Shown here piece after piece: positions 27,876-38,003 of a stretch of DNA of 43,423 nucleotides (position 1 is its first letter; each line of letters starts with the position of its first letter). The position numbers were made by a program, and so were the translations under genes. The stretch covers positions 1-43,423 of the forward strand of contig JACPPQ010000017.1 of the NCBI GenBank assembly GCA_016190925.1, given 5' to 3'. The notes below the pieces were generated by a model. That model searched no databases, had not been told where the DNA came from, and saw only the letters and a list, made by a program, of their open reading frames with translations. The DNA is from Chloroflexota bacterium (GTDB lineage: Bacteria > Chloroflexota > Dehalococcoidia > Dehalococcoidales > JACPPQ01).

Positions 27876-27960
27876 TATGTCATTCCCGCGAAAGCGGGAA
27901 TCCGGTGGGATGGTGGGGCTGGATTCCGACCCCACATCAATCCCGTATCAAGCACGGGAC
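27876..27960. repeat. Composite hairpin repeat (ATTCCCGCGAAAGCGGGAAT + GGAATCC/GGATTCC + TCCCGTATCAAGCACGGGA)
   Basis: Three successive inverted repeats; same architecture at 41321-41387; truncated reverse copy at ~155-193. Confidence 0.7.
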
Positions 27961-28286
27961 AAGGTTTGGGGCAAGCTTTTCGTCGGAATGGTTATTTTCT
28001 AGGTAATCAGTGAAGATTACGGCTATCTTTCAGACGTAAAACATGAACTATTCTTCACGATAGTAGCTAAAATCACTAAAATTATGCTCTTGCTTAAAGC
28101 GCATGTCAAGTATTTTCGGAAGATTTTTGTAAGGATTTGTGGAGGGTTATCATTAAGCTCAAAAGTCAAAGCTCAAAGCTCAAAATTGCATCGCAAAACT
28201 TAAAGCTGGAGGATGAAACAATCCCGGTACTTACACTGAAGGAATTCGCAATGGCGTTTGAGCTTTATGCTGGCACGGTGGGTAAT

Positions 28287-29054
28287 CTACAGTTGTCTGG
28301 CCCATTTTACCGCATTGAGGAAAATTTGAAAGCCGTCTCCGTACTTTTGAGCGCCCTGCCTGGGCCACTGCGGATGCTGGCTGCCCCGGATATGACGCTC
28401 AGGATGAGGCATCAGGGCAAAAACGCGCCCCGACGCGTCACAAATGCCGGCGATGTTTCCTACCGAGCCGTTGGGGTTGTGCGGATAGCCCGCGCTGGTA
28501 TCCCCCTTCTCGTCAGCGTAATACAGGGCTACGTTTGCCTCTGGAAAGTACGATGCGATAAACTTTCCTTCGCCGTGGGCAACAGGCAAATACATGCCCT
28601 CGATATCCCTGGTAAAGACGCAAGGGCTTTTCTGGTTCGCACGGAGATGCACCCAGCGGCATTCGAACTTGCCGGAATCGTTAGCAGTCAGGGTCACCCG
28701 CAACTGGCTCTTAAGCTGGGATGGCTCCGGCAAGATGCCTGTTTTCACCAGCACCTGGAAGCCATTGCAAATTCCCAGAATTAAACCACCTTTTTCGATA
28801 AATGCCAGTATATCCTCGCCAAGCTTCAGCATAAGCTCGTTGGCAAGGATTTTACCGGCCCCCAGGTCATCCCCATAGGTGAAGCCACCGGGGATTACCA
28901 TTATCTGGTAATCGGAGAGCCTCTTCTCACGGCTCACGAGCCGGTTAACGTGCAACAGGGATGATTCCGCCCCGGCCTGCTCAAAGGCAAAGGCTGTCTC
29001 GACATCACAATTGGCCCCCGGTGCGCGCAGTACCAGCACTTTTATTTTGCCCAC
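28287..29054 (-). CDS. purQ: Phosphoribosylformylglycinamidine synthase I, glutaminase subunit
   Basis: 255 aa; VLRAPGANCDVETAFAFEQAGAE, IPGGFTYGDDLGAGKI, GGLILGICNGFQVLVKTGILP, PHPERH. Confidence 0.95.
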   Translation of the reverse strand: MGKIKVLVLRAPGANCDVETAFAFEQAGAESSLLHVNRLVSREKRLSDYQIMVIPGGFTYGDDLGAGKILANELMLKLGEDILAFIEKGGLILGICNGFQVLVKTGILPEPSQLKSQLRVTLTANDSGKFECRWVHLRANQKSPCVFTRDIEGMYLPVAHGEGKFIASYFPEANVALYYADEKGDTSAGYPHNPNGSVGNIAGICDASGRVFALMPHPERHIRGSQHPQWPRQGAQKYGDGFQIFLNAVKWARQL

Positions 29055-29060
29055 GTTATC

Positions 29061-31919
29061 CTACCACCTGAGCGGCTTCTGCCAGGCTTCCTTCAATTGG
29101 TTAACAGGAACAGAAACGACTTTTCTACCGTCGACTCCGTAAACTTCGAGCACATCGGTATTGGTGACTTTGCCAATGACCGCAAAAGTGCTGCCGCTCA
29201 TCACCTTCTCAAACTGCTGCCATTTGTCCGGCGCAACCTCAACCAGGAAACGGCTGTTCGATTCGGAGAAGAGTATGGAATCGTCACGAGCAATCGGCTC
29301 ACCTAGTGGGACAGATTCGAGTTCTATCTTCGCGCCCAGACCACCGGCAAAAGCCATCTCGGCGACGGCCACACCGATGCCGCCTTCACTGCAATCGTGG
29401 CAGGCGTTCACCAAGCCTTTTCCGGTAGCGCTGCTCAAACTATCCATCAACGCCTTTGCCTGCTGCGGGTCGACTTCAGGCACATTGTTCCCCGTGAAGC
29501 CGCAGCTTCTGAAATACTCCGAGCCTCCCAGCTCGTTTTTTGTGATGCCTGTTATATATATCAGGTCGCCGGCCTTTTTGAAGTCCATCGATACGGCGCG
29601 GCTCACGTTATCCATAACCCCCATGGCAGAAATTAGCAGGGTGTGCGGGATAGAGATGAGCTTGCCTTCGTATTCAAATTCATTATTCAGGCTGTCCTTG
29701 CCGGAAATGAAGGGGGTCTGGTAGGCCAGCGACATGTCATGACAGGCCTGCGCCGCACGGACAAGCGCGCCGAGCATCTCCGGACGCCCGGTATTGCCCC
29801 AGCAGAAATTGTCCAGCAAAGCTACCTTTTTCAGATTTCCGCCCACGGCTATTATTTGCCTCAGTGCCTCATCGATGGCCGATGCGGCCATCCAGTAGGG
29901 GTCTATGTCCCCGTACTTGGGATTTATTCCGTTGGAGACAATCACACCCATATTAGAGTCAAGCACCGGCCTGATGATAGCGGCATCACTGGGGCCGTCA
30001 TTGTCCCTCCCGACCAGAGGCTTGAGCACATTTCCCCCCTGCACCTCATGGTCGTACTGGCGGATGACCCATTCCTTGCTGCACACATTCCATGAACCGA
30101 GCACCCGCAAAAGGTCACCGGTCAGGTCGGTCAGAGGAGGAAAGGCCGGCTCAACATACTGAGGCTGTTTCCATGTTGCCTCCCGCTCCACCTGTGGAAG
30201 ACCATCGTGCAGAAACTCCATATCCAGGTCGCAGACCTGGTTTCCCTGGTAGAAAAGCCGGAGCCGGCGGTCGTTGGTGAACTCACCGATAACCGCCGCC
30301 TCCACATCCTCGCTATCGAAGAGTTTCAGCAATTCTTCAATGTTTTCCGCAGGAACAGCAAGCACCATCCGCTCCTGCGACTCCGATATCCATATCTCCG
30401 AATAGGAAAGTCCGGTGTATTTCAAAGGGACTTTCTCCAGGTCCACACGTACGCCGGTATCAGCCCCCATCTCTCCCACAGCGGATGAAAGTCCTCCGCC
30501 GCCGCAGTCCGTGATGCGGCGGAAGAGCCTGCGGTCCCTGGCCTGCAATATAACGTCAATGACCTTCTTTTCCACGATGGCGTTGCCAATTTGCACCGAG
30601 CTCGAAGAGACCATGGTCGATTGGTCGGTGAGCTGCTCCGAAGCGAAGGTAACACCGTGGATTCCATCACGGCCGGTCCTTCCACCAACAACTACCACCA
30701 GGTCCCCGGGATGCTGCTGGCCCCTGCGGGCAACCTCCCTCGGAATCAGTCCAAGCGTCCCGCAGTAGACCAGGGGATTGGCGATGTACCTTTCATCGAA
30801 AAGGATAGCGCCGTTAAGTGTGGGTATGCCCAGGCGGTTGCCGTAGTCAGCCACCCCCGCCCTTACACCTTTGAAGATGCGGCGCGGATGCAGCACACCC
30901 CCGGGAAGCTTGTTATAGGGCAAGTCCGGCGGGCCGAAGCAAAAGACATCGGTATTAAGGATTGGTTTTGCGCCAAGCCCTGTGCCGAGCGGGTCACGGA
31001 CTACTCCCCCGATTCCGGTAGAAGCCCCGCCGTAAGGCTCAACCGCGGAAGGATGGTTGTGCGTCTCGACCTTGAAGCACAGCGCCCAGCGGCCATCGAA
31101 GTCAATCACTCCGGAGTTATCTTCGAAAACAGAAATGCACCACGGCTTATCCAGCTCACGGGTGGCCTTCATGATGGTGCTTTTGAGCAGATTATCGATG
31201 GTTGCGCCGTCAAACCTGATTTTACCCCTGAAGGTCTTGTGGACGCAGTGCTCTGACCAGGTCTGCGCCAGAGTCTCAAGCTCGGCATCGGTGGGGTTCC
31301 TCGCCTGGCGCTGGAAGTAGCCTGTAATGGTCTGGAGCTCCTCGACGGAGAAGCCGAAACGCTGCCTGACCTGCTGGAATACGGTATTATCCAGGCCGAG
31401 GAGTTCGACATAGCCCAACTTGAAAGTATACTGGGGGTTCTCAGGGAAGGCCACATGCTCCCGCTCAACCACGTGCTGGATAATGGGGTTTAACAGGAGC
31501 TTGCTTGAGATGGAGTCCAGTTGCCGCCGGGTCAGCGGCCCCTCTATGAGATAGCGTTTGGAGGTCTTGACCGCCCTGACACCCCCCACACCCAAGTCTT
31601 TGATGGCCTTCATGGCGGAGCCTTCCACCGGGTCGGTGACGCCCGGGTTATAGGCTACTTCTACCGTATGAAAGTCGGCATTGGGTTTTTCCCTAGCGGG
31701 CTTCACGCCGTAATGATATTCCTGGGTAACCGGGTCGGCGAAGAGGTTGCAACAAATCGACTCCAGTTCACCAGTCGTCAGGTCAGCATCCAGCCAGTAA
31801 ATGTCCTCCACGCGGACATTTGAGACATTGGTTATTTCCAGGTCGTGGATGTCTTTGACCAGGCCGAGACCCCGGGGGTCGGGCAGGTCACTCCTCAGGC
31901 TGACTTCTATTTTATGCAT
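29061..31919 (-). CDS. purL: Phosphoribosylformylglycinamidine synthase II with N-terminal tandem PurS-like repeats
   Basis: 952 aa; LAQTWSEHCVHKTFRG, VETHNHPSAVEPYGGASTGIGGVVRDPLGTG, CHDCSEGGIGVAVAEMAFAGG. Confidence 0.95.
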   Translation of the reverse strand: MHKIEVSLRSDLPDPRGLGLVKDIHDLEITNVSNVRVEDIYWLDADLTTGELESICCNLFADPVTQEYHYGVKPAREKPNADFHTVEVAYNPGVTDPVEGSAMKAIKDLGVGGVRAVKTSKRYLIEGPLTRRQLDSISSKLLLNPIIQHVVEREHVAFPENPQYTFKLGYVELLGLDNTVFQQVRQRFGFSVEELQTITGYFQRQARNPTDAELETLAQTWSEHCVHKTFRGKIRFDGATIDNLLKSTIMKATRELDKPWCISVFEDNSGVIDFDGRWALCFKVETHNHPSAVEPYGGASTGIGGVVRDPLGTGLGAKPILNTDVFCFGPPDLPYNKLPGGVLHPRRIFKGVRAGVADYGNRLGIPTLNGAILFDERYIANPLVYCGTLGLIPREVARRGQQHPGDLVVVVGGRTGRDGIHGVTFASEQLTDQSTMVSSSSVQIGNAIVEKKVIDVILQARDRRLFRRITDCGGGGLSSAVGEMGADTGVRVDLEKVPLKYTGLSYSEIWISESQERMVLAVPAENIEELLKLFDSEDVEAAVIGEFTNDRRLRLFYQGNQVCDLDMEFLHDGLPQVEREATWKQPQYVEPAFPPLTDLTGDLLRVLGSWNVCSKEWVIRQYDHEVQGGNVLKPLVGRDNDGPSDAAIIRPVLDSNMGVIVSNGINPKYGDIDPYWMAASAIDEALRQIIAVGGNLKKVALLDNFCWGNTGRPEMLGALVRAAQACHDMSLAYQTPFISGKDSLNNEFEYEGKLISIPHTLLISAMGVMDNVSRAVSMDFKKAGDLIYITGITKNELGGSEYFRSCGFTGNNVPEVDPQQAKALMDSLSSATGKGLVNACHDCSEGGIGVAVAEMAFAGGLGAKIELESVPLGEPIARDDSILFSESNSRFLVEVAPDKWQQFEKVMSGSTFAVIGKVTNTDVLEVYGVDGRKVVSVPVNQLKEAWQKPLRW

Positions 31920-32131
31920 AGGGTCGTAGCCTCGAAATCAACGGGGTGTGGACTGGGGTGTCAGCCGGAGAAACCAGAAACGGAAGACTGGTATCTTGTA
32001 TTACAAGACTGTTACATAGCCTCCTGTCATTGCGAGCCCTTCCGCAGAAGGGCGAAGCAATCCGTATGGTTGACCGAGTACGTTCTTTGTTGAGGTACAA
32101 GATGTAAACTTTTGATTTCAGATTCAGAAGA

Positions 32132-32626
32132 CTATCCGAGCAACTCGGTGACAACGACATTTATTTCCCGTCCGTCCGCCTTGCCCTTAAGCTGAGACAT
32201 CAGTTTGGGCATAACCTTGCCTTTATCGCGGGGACCCTGTGCCCCTACTTCCTGGATGACCCGCCGTACCTCAGCCACAATCTCATCGCGGGTCAGCTGG
32301 CGCGGCAGGTATTCGTTCAGCACTGCCAGCTCGGCTTCCTCTTTGGCAACCAGGTCTGCCCGGCCGCCCTTTTTAAAGGCCTCGATGCTTTCCTGGCGTT
32401 GCTTGACCTCTTTGGCAATAACGCCCAGAATATCCGGGTCAGAAAGGGGCGCATTGCGGGCGATTTCCGTGTTGACAATGGCCGACTTCAGCAACCGCAA
32501 AGTCGAGACGCGAGTCTGGGCTTTCTCCAGCATGGCCTTCTTGAGGTCATCAGCCATTTTCTGCCTTAGTGGAGAACTCTGAGTATCCCGCCAGTGAGGA
32601 GTGCTTTCCTGTTCTGTTTGGCTCAT
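32132..32626 (-). CDS. yqeY: GatB/YqeY domain protein
   Basis: MADDLKKAMLEKAQTRVSTLRLLKSAIVNTEIAR, AELAVLNEYLPRQLTRDEI, GKVMPKLMSQLKGKADGREIN; start may be internal. Confidence 0.9.
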   Translation of the reverse strand: MSQTEQESTPHWRDTQSSPLRQKMADDLKKAMLEKAQTRVSTLRLLKSAIVNTEIARNAPLSDPDILGVIAKEVKQRQESIEAFKKGGRADLVAKEEAELAVLNEYLPRQLTRDEIVAEVRRVIQEVGAQGPRDKGKVMPKLMSQLKGKADGREINVVVTELLG

Positions 32627-32631
32627 CGAAA

Positions 32632-32826
32632 TTATCTGCTGCTTCGCGGCGCTCTGGAACTCTTGCGCCTCTTGGCCGCTTCCTTGCGCTTCCGTTTAAT
32701 GCTGGGCTTCTCATAGTGCTCTCGGCGGCGTATCTCGGAAAGAATACCCGCCTGCTGCACTCTCCTGTTAAACCGCTTCAGTAAACTTTCGAAATCCTCA
32801 TTCTCTGACGCTATTACGTCGGTCAA
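32632..32826 (-). CDS. rpsU: 30S ribosomal protein S21
   Basis: 64 aa; [47 protein letters not shown]. Confidence 0.95.
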   Translation of the reverse strand: MTDVIASENEDFESLLKRFNRRVQQAGILSEIRRREHYEKPSIKRKRKEAAKRRKSSRAPRSSR

Positions 32827-33140
32827 ACAACATCACCCCTTCATGACCATAATAATTTTGGACACCATCCCATTTTAGACATACGGCGGCGGTATGTCAA
32901 GAAAAATAGAAGGTTTGTTATTTACCAATGTCCATACACATGGGAAGAAATATTTGCAGGGCGTAATCCCTTGAAAAATTAGAGCAAATTCACCATCTGA
33001 AAAGAGGGGGCTTTTTATTATGAAGTAACATCTTTCGACTATTGGCAAACACTCCACTTGTCTGCTATCATCCACTACACGTGAACATATTTTCATGAAA
33101 GATAATATTCAGAAGCCGCCTTAAGAATCCGGAAGAACCA

Positions 33141-33716
33141 ATGGAAAACGAAAAGGCCATACCCAGCACGATTTCAGTCATCATACAATCAGCCAATCCC
33201 GTTTTCATCCTTCTTGCCATCGGACTACCTGTTGGCACGTTAATCTACGCCCTCAATTTTGGTCCTCTTGTGAGCCTCAACTTTGTTCACATCATGAACG
33301 GCGCTCTCTGGACGGGCATTGACCTGTTTATGGGCTTCGTTCTCGGCCCAGTGCTGGGCGGGATGGAGCCTAAAGACCGCGCCGCCGTGTTCCGCCGCCT
33401 GGTACCGAAGATGATCTTTCTCATGCCAGCGCTGGCTACGGTTACTACGATATCCGGCTTTGAGCTGGCGCAAAGGCTCGGCTATTCCCTCAGCAATCCG
33501 TGGGCAATCGCGGCGATTGTCATAGTGTCCCTGTTGACCATCCAGGGATTTGGAGTATTACTCCCTAATGAAATCCGCGTCTTTCAGCAGCTGCTATCCA
33601 GGACGCCGGACATCGAGAAGATTTCCAGGCTGGGCATGAGAAACGCAAAACTTGGCGGCCTTCAGGGACTGTTTCAAATCGCCATCATCATCGTCATGGC
33701 AAATCTCAGGTTTTGA
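33141..33716 (+). CDS. Multi-TM membrane protein, CopD/DUF2269-like
   Basis: 191 aa; hydrophobic segments; FVHIMNGALWTGIDLFMGFVLGP resembles the His-containing helix of CopD-like families. Confidence 0.65.
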   Translation: MENEKAIPSTISVIIQSANPVFILLAIGLPVGTLIYALNFGPLVSLNFVHIMNGALWTGIDLFMGFVLGPVLGGMEPKDRAAVFRRLVPKMIFLMPALATVTTISGFELAQRLGYSLSNPWAIAAIVIVSLLTIQGFGVLLPNEIRVFQQLLSRTPDIEKISRLGMRNAKLGGLQGLFQIAIIIVMANLRF

Positions 33717-33759
33717 AATTGACATCAGCCAAAACACGAACAAAAAGACGGAGGAACAA

Positions 33760-34446
33760 ATGAGGAAAACGGTCTACCTTATTGTAGGGCTACTGCTGGC
33801 AATCCCTCTGATGTTGCCAGCCTGCGCTAAAACGGCCCCCACACCACCACCAACGCCAACCCAGATTGTAACCAAGTTCAATGTCAGCTATGGGGCTGCG
33901 CCGGCTGCCGGTTGGAAATGGGGCGTGGCGGAGCTTACAACAGGGGCAGATGAGCGAACCACGAGCACTGCGCGGCATGGATTCGCCTGGATATTCTACG
34001 TCGTCCGTGGTTCCACCGAGGTTGGCATTGCCGGTGAGAAAAAGGTGGTTTCCGCCGGTGACGCAGTGTTGGTACCAGCGCAACAGGACCACACCCACCG
34101 CTATCCTCCACAAAGTCAGGTGCTTATATTCCGCCCGGCTGACCGCCCGTTCGGCGACTTTCATCAAGGAAACCGACTCTGGGAGTCCGACGCGTCACTA
34201 GCCCTGAACGCAGGGCAGAACTATTCAACCAGAATAAGGGAGTATACTCTTGCACCAGGGGTAGCGAACCTTACCGCAGAAGGTCAGTGGGGATACGTTT
34301 TGGAAGGAACGCTCACTCTGCGTGAAGGCGGCACTGCGACTACCCACCAGGCTGGCAAAGTCTTCGCTTTGACATCGAATGCGAGCCAGGTCCTGAACAA
34401 TGAAGGACCCACACCTGTGCGATTCATAGCGGTAGGCTTGCATTAA
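33760..34446 (+). CDS. Cupin-domain lipoprotein
   Basis: 228 aa from ATG 33760; lipobox LMLPAC; IFYVVRGSTEVGIAGEKKVVSAGDAVLVPAQQDHTHRY and GYVLEGTLTLREGGTATTHQAGKVFALTSNASQVLNN (bicupin-like). Confidence 0.78.
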   Translation: MRKTVYLIVGLLLAIPLMLPACAKTAPTPPPTPTQIVTKFNVSYGAAPAAGWKWGVAELTTGADERTTSTARHGFAWIFYVVRGSTEVGIAGEKKVVSAGDAVLVPAQQDHTHRYPPQSQVLIFRPADRPFGDFHQGNRLWESDASLALNAGQNYSTRIREYTLAPGVANLTAEGQWGYVLEGTLTLREGGTATTHQAGKVFALTSNASQVLNNEGPTPVRFIAVGLH

Positions 34447-34614
34447 TTCCTTAAAAGCGAGGTATTTGAGTAAAGTATGTGTCACCTCTTCGCGTTAAAG
34501 TGGCAGAAAGGAGAAAAGCCGCTCGGCTCTGCTAATAGAGGGCGGCAGGGGCGCTAAAAACGTAAAACATAGCCGTATCTCATAGACACCTTTTACAAAT
34601 TTAAGGAGGTGCTC

Positions 34615-35112
34615 ATGCAAGCAGTGGAAACAAACAAACGTTTAGTCAAATTCATTGTCGCTGCCGTTCTTTTCTTCGCCTGGGGTGTGATTCAGGGTGC
34701 TATTCAGGCGCAAGGCCCGGTACATGAGTTCATTGACCAGGGACCGGCTGGCATCATAGTCGGCGCGCACGTCCACATCAATCTCCTGGGATGGGTCTCC
34801 CTGATGGCAGCAGCGCTGGCTTACTACCTGGTGCCGATACTCACCGGCAATCCCATTGCCGCACCACGCCTTATTAACGTGATTTTCTGGGTCTGGGTGA
34901 TTGACCTGGTGATAAATTCAATCTTAATGATTAGCGTAGGCATCGTCGCCGGCAATGCCTTCATCGCCGGGGTCAAAGGTCCGCAGCTAGGCGCAATTAT
35001 GGAGCCATTCATGATACCAATCGGTATATTGAGCATCATATGCGCCATTGTCCTGGTGATGTTTGTGGTGCAGATACTGGCCAGCATTGGCCGGAAAGCA
35101 AGCCAGGCATAG
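34615..35112 (+). CDS. Small four-TM protein resembling a fragment of haem-copper oxidase/NO reductase subunit I
   Basis: 165 aa; RBS aaggaggt; VGAHVHINLLGWVSLMAAALAYYLVP resembles a His-containing helix in CcoN/NorB-like proteins. Confidence 0.65.
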   Translation: MQAVETNKRLVKFIVAAVLFFAWGVIQGAIQAQGPVHEFIDQGPAGIIVGAHVHINLLGWVSLMAAALAYYLVPILTGNPIAAPRLINVIFWVWVIDLVINSILMISVGIVAGNAFIAGVKGPQLGAIMEPFMIPIGILSIICAIVLVMFVVQILASIGRKASQA

Positions 35113-35423
35113 CAGACGGTTAGGCTTTGAGGACTTGCGGCTTCATTCACCGGCTTCAAGTGCTTGGGTGGTGACTTCCTGGCGATGACCTCATCGTTCG
35201 CTCCTCTTCAATATCTTCCTTGCGGCCACCACCCCTGAGGCGGAAGCTTGTGCCAACCATCCGCCGCTCATGAGGTCAAGAAATCCACCCCAACGGTCGC
35301 TCCGATGGCAACGAATCATCTATCTCAAGCCTCACATGGGACTCTTGACATGGCCAGGTCAACAGAGTAGAGTGTCCCGTGACTGCTTGAGGTGAAGATG
35401 TCCTCTCTAACGAGACAAAGACC

Positions 35424-36644
35424 GTGACCGCACAATCGTCAAAAAACGGGGGCTACCGGTGGGTGATACTGGTGGTAGCGTCCCTGATTCAGGCTATAGT
35501 GTCCATGTCCGTTTTCTCATTCGGCCCCCTGGCGCCATTCCTCCGGGATGCCTTTGACATAACCCGTGTTCAGCTCGGGGTCTTCGCGTCCCTTTTTGCC
35601 CTGTCATCGATGTTCGTGAGTGTGCCCGGCGGGTGGCTGGTCGACAGGTTCGGCATTCGCAAACTGCTTCTGTTGGGACCCGGAGCTTTCGGGCTGTTTT
35701 TCGTCCTCTTTTCACGGGTGCCGGACATCAGCACGGGCTATGTCATGGTTTTTCTGGCGGGACTGGGTAACGCCTTCGTCACACCGGTCACAACTGTGGC
35801 GCTGGTGCACTGGTTCTCCGTGAACAGCAGGGCTACAGCGGTCAGCCTCAAACAATCCGGGTTGACAATCGGAACAGCCGCCGGAGCGGTAATGGTGCCT
35901 ACCCTGGCCTTATCGCTCGGCTGGAGGGACACGGTAGCAATACTGGGAGCGATTTCTGTGGCAGTTGCCATCGCCAGTTTCGCCATCTACCGCAGACCAG
36001 CCAGCCAACCATCGACAGGACGGTTGCCTGCGCTATCGACACTCCGCCAGGTGATGGGCAATAAAAGACTCTTGAGACTGGGAATGGCCGGCTCGGTCTT
36101 TATCGGACTGCAATTCTGCGTATCAAGCTACCTGGTACTGCAGATGGTAGAAGTGAGGCAACTGTCCGCAGTTATTGCGGGCACCTTCCTGATGACGGTG
36201 AATCTCGGAGGCACTTTTGGCCGCATATTGTGGGGGACACTCAGCGACAGAAGTTTTCGCGGTCAGAGGAGGCCGGTGTTGCTCATGGTCACCACCATAA
36301 GCGGCATTACGGCCCTCGTTTTATCTGCAGCCAGCGATACCATGCCCTGGTGGCTGCTATATTTAACTGTCGGCGTTCTTGGTCTGAGTGGTTTCGGGTT
36401 TAACGGAGTTTACCTCACCTTTGCTACCGAGATATCGGGCCAGGAAACTGCGGCAACGGGTCTGGGCTGGGTGGTAACCGTCCACGCCGTAGGAGTCCTT
36501 TTTGGTCCGCCATTATTCGGATACATCGTAGACAGCACATCCTCTTACAATCCGGCATGGCTGGTCTTCGGCATTCTGACGGTAGTTGCCTCCCTTTCCC
36601 TCATGTTTATCAGGGAACATAAGCCGGTGATAGCTCAAACGTAA
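35424..36644 (+). CDS. MFS transporter
   Basis: 406 aa; about 12 TM; GGWLVDRFGIRKLLLLG and GRILWGTLSDRSFRGQRRPVLL; GTG start. Confidence 0.92.
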   Translation: MTAQSSKNGGYRWVILVVASLIQAIVSMSVFSFGPLAPFLRDAFDITRVQLGVFASLFALSSMFVSVPGGWLVDRFGIRKLLLLGPGAFGLFFVLFSRVPDISTGYVMVFLAGLGNAFVTPVTTVALVHWFSVNSRATAVSLKQSGLTIGTAAGAVMVPTLALSLGWRDTVAILGAISVAVAIASFAIYRRPASQPSTGRLPALSTLRQVMGNKRLLRLGMAGSVFIGLQFCVSSYLVLQMVEVRQLSAVIAGTFLMTVNLGGTFGRILWGTLSDRSFRGQRRPVLLMVTTISGITALVLSAASDTMPWWLLYLTVGVLGLSGFGFNGVYLTFATEISGQETAATGLGWVVTVHAVGVLFGPPLFGYIVDSTSSYNPAWLVFGILTVVASLSLMFIREHKPVIAQT

Positions 36645-36827
36645 ACTATCGATGTTTGCTTGATTTTCATTATCGTCTCTCGGCGTTATGTCAAAAACCT
36701 GGTATTTTCCCATTAAATTATTTCAGGCAGCTCCGCCATACCATTGGTAGTCAGCACCTAGAAATGAAGTCAGAATCAAGCTATAATAGTAAATTGTCGC
36801 CGAATAATGGTTTGCTAAGGAGAGGGC

Positions 36828-38003
36828 TTGGACAAAGAGAAGTTGAAGGGCGTGGCCATCAAAGAAGTGGATAGCCGCCAGGATGAGCTCCGCGACCTGA
36901 GCCTGAAGATACACTCTAATCCGGAACAAGGCTTTCATGAGGTCCAGGCTGCCGCCTGGCTGACCGGGTACCTGGAGAAAAACGGCTTCTCGGTGGAACG
37001 GGGTATCTACGGCCTGGAAACAGCCTTCCGCGCCCGCTACGGCAGTGGAAGACCTGCTATCGCCTTGATGGCGGAGTATGACTCCCTGCCGGCTGTGGGA
37101 CATGCCTGCGGACACAACATCATTTCAACCTCCGCCGCCGGCGCGGGGGTCGCTTCAAAAATGGCCGTCGATAGCCTGAGCGGGAGCGTGCTTGTCATCG
37201 GGACGCCCGCCGAGGAGATATACGGGGGCAAGGCGCTCATGGCGGAAAGGGGAGCCTTTAGCGACCTGGATATAGCCATGATGGTGCATCCGGCGTCTTA
37301 CAATGTCTCTGCCATGGAAGCCCTGGCCTGCCAGACCCTGCAGGTCGAGTTCTTTGGGCGGGCAGCCCACGCCGCCGCCCAGCCGGAGGCAGGAATCAAC
37401 GCCCTGGAAGCCATGCTCCTGTCGTTCAACGCCATCAACTCGCTGAGACAGCACATCAGAAACAGGGCGCGCATCCACGGAATCATCACCGATGGGGGCA
37501 AGGCAGCCAACATCGTCCCGGACCATAGCGCCGGCGATTTCATCGTGCGGGCCGGCGATAATGAGTATCTCACAGACCTGAAAGAGCGGGTGCTGGACTG
37601 CTTCATCGGGGCTGCAACCGCTACCGGCGCGCGCCTGGAGTATAAGTGGGGAGACGTCTGCTACTCCGCACTCCGCAATAACAACACCCTCATCGGGCTA
37701 TTCAACGAAAACATGAAGACCGTGGGGCGAGAGATGCTGCCGGTCATCCCCGGACAGTCATTCGGCAGCACGGACATGGGCAATGTCAGCCAGCTCGTTC
37801 CAAGCATCCACCCCTTTATCGCCATAACGGACGTGAACGTGCTGATTCACTCCCCGCAGTTCGCGGAGGCAGCCGCCTCGGAGAGGGCTATCGAGGGACT
37901 GCTCGATGCCGCCAAGGCTCTGGCCATGACCGTTATCGACTTGCTAGCCAGCCCCGAAACGGTTGCGAAAGCAAAAGAGGAGTTTACACTGGGAAATGAT
38001 TAG
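36828..38003 (+). CDS. M20 family metallo-amidohydrolase
   Basis: 391 aa; IALMAEYDSLPAVGHACGHNIISTSAAGAG, GTPAEEIYGGKALMAERGAF; TTG start. Confidence 0.93.
   Translation: MDKEKLKGVAIKEVDSRQDELRDLSLKIHSNPEQGFHEVQAAAWLTGYLEKNGFSVERGIYGLETAFRARYGSGRPAIALMAEYDSLPAVGHACGHNIISTSAAGAGVASKMAVDSLSGSVLVIGTPAEEIYGGKALMAERGAFSDLDIAMMVHPASYNVSAMEALACQTLQVEFFGRAAHAAAQPEAGINALEAMLLSFNAINSLRQHIRNRARIHGIITDGGKAANIVPDHSAGDFIVRAGDNEYLTDLKERVLDCFIGAATATGARLEYKWGDVCYSALRNNNTLIGLFNENMKTVGREMLPVIPGQSFGSTDMGNVSQLVPSIHPFIAITDVNVLIHSPQFAEAAASERAIEGLLDAAKALAMTVIDLLASPETVAKAKEEFTLGND

Noticed and set aside
35160-35300. Imperfect inverted repeat TGACCTCAT...ATGAGGTCA before the MFS gene, considered as leader/attenuator
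   Set aside because: Only a short arm pairs well and no transcript or terminator evidence; left unannotated.
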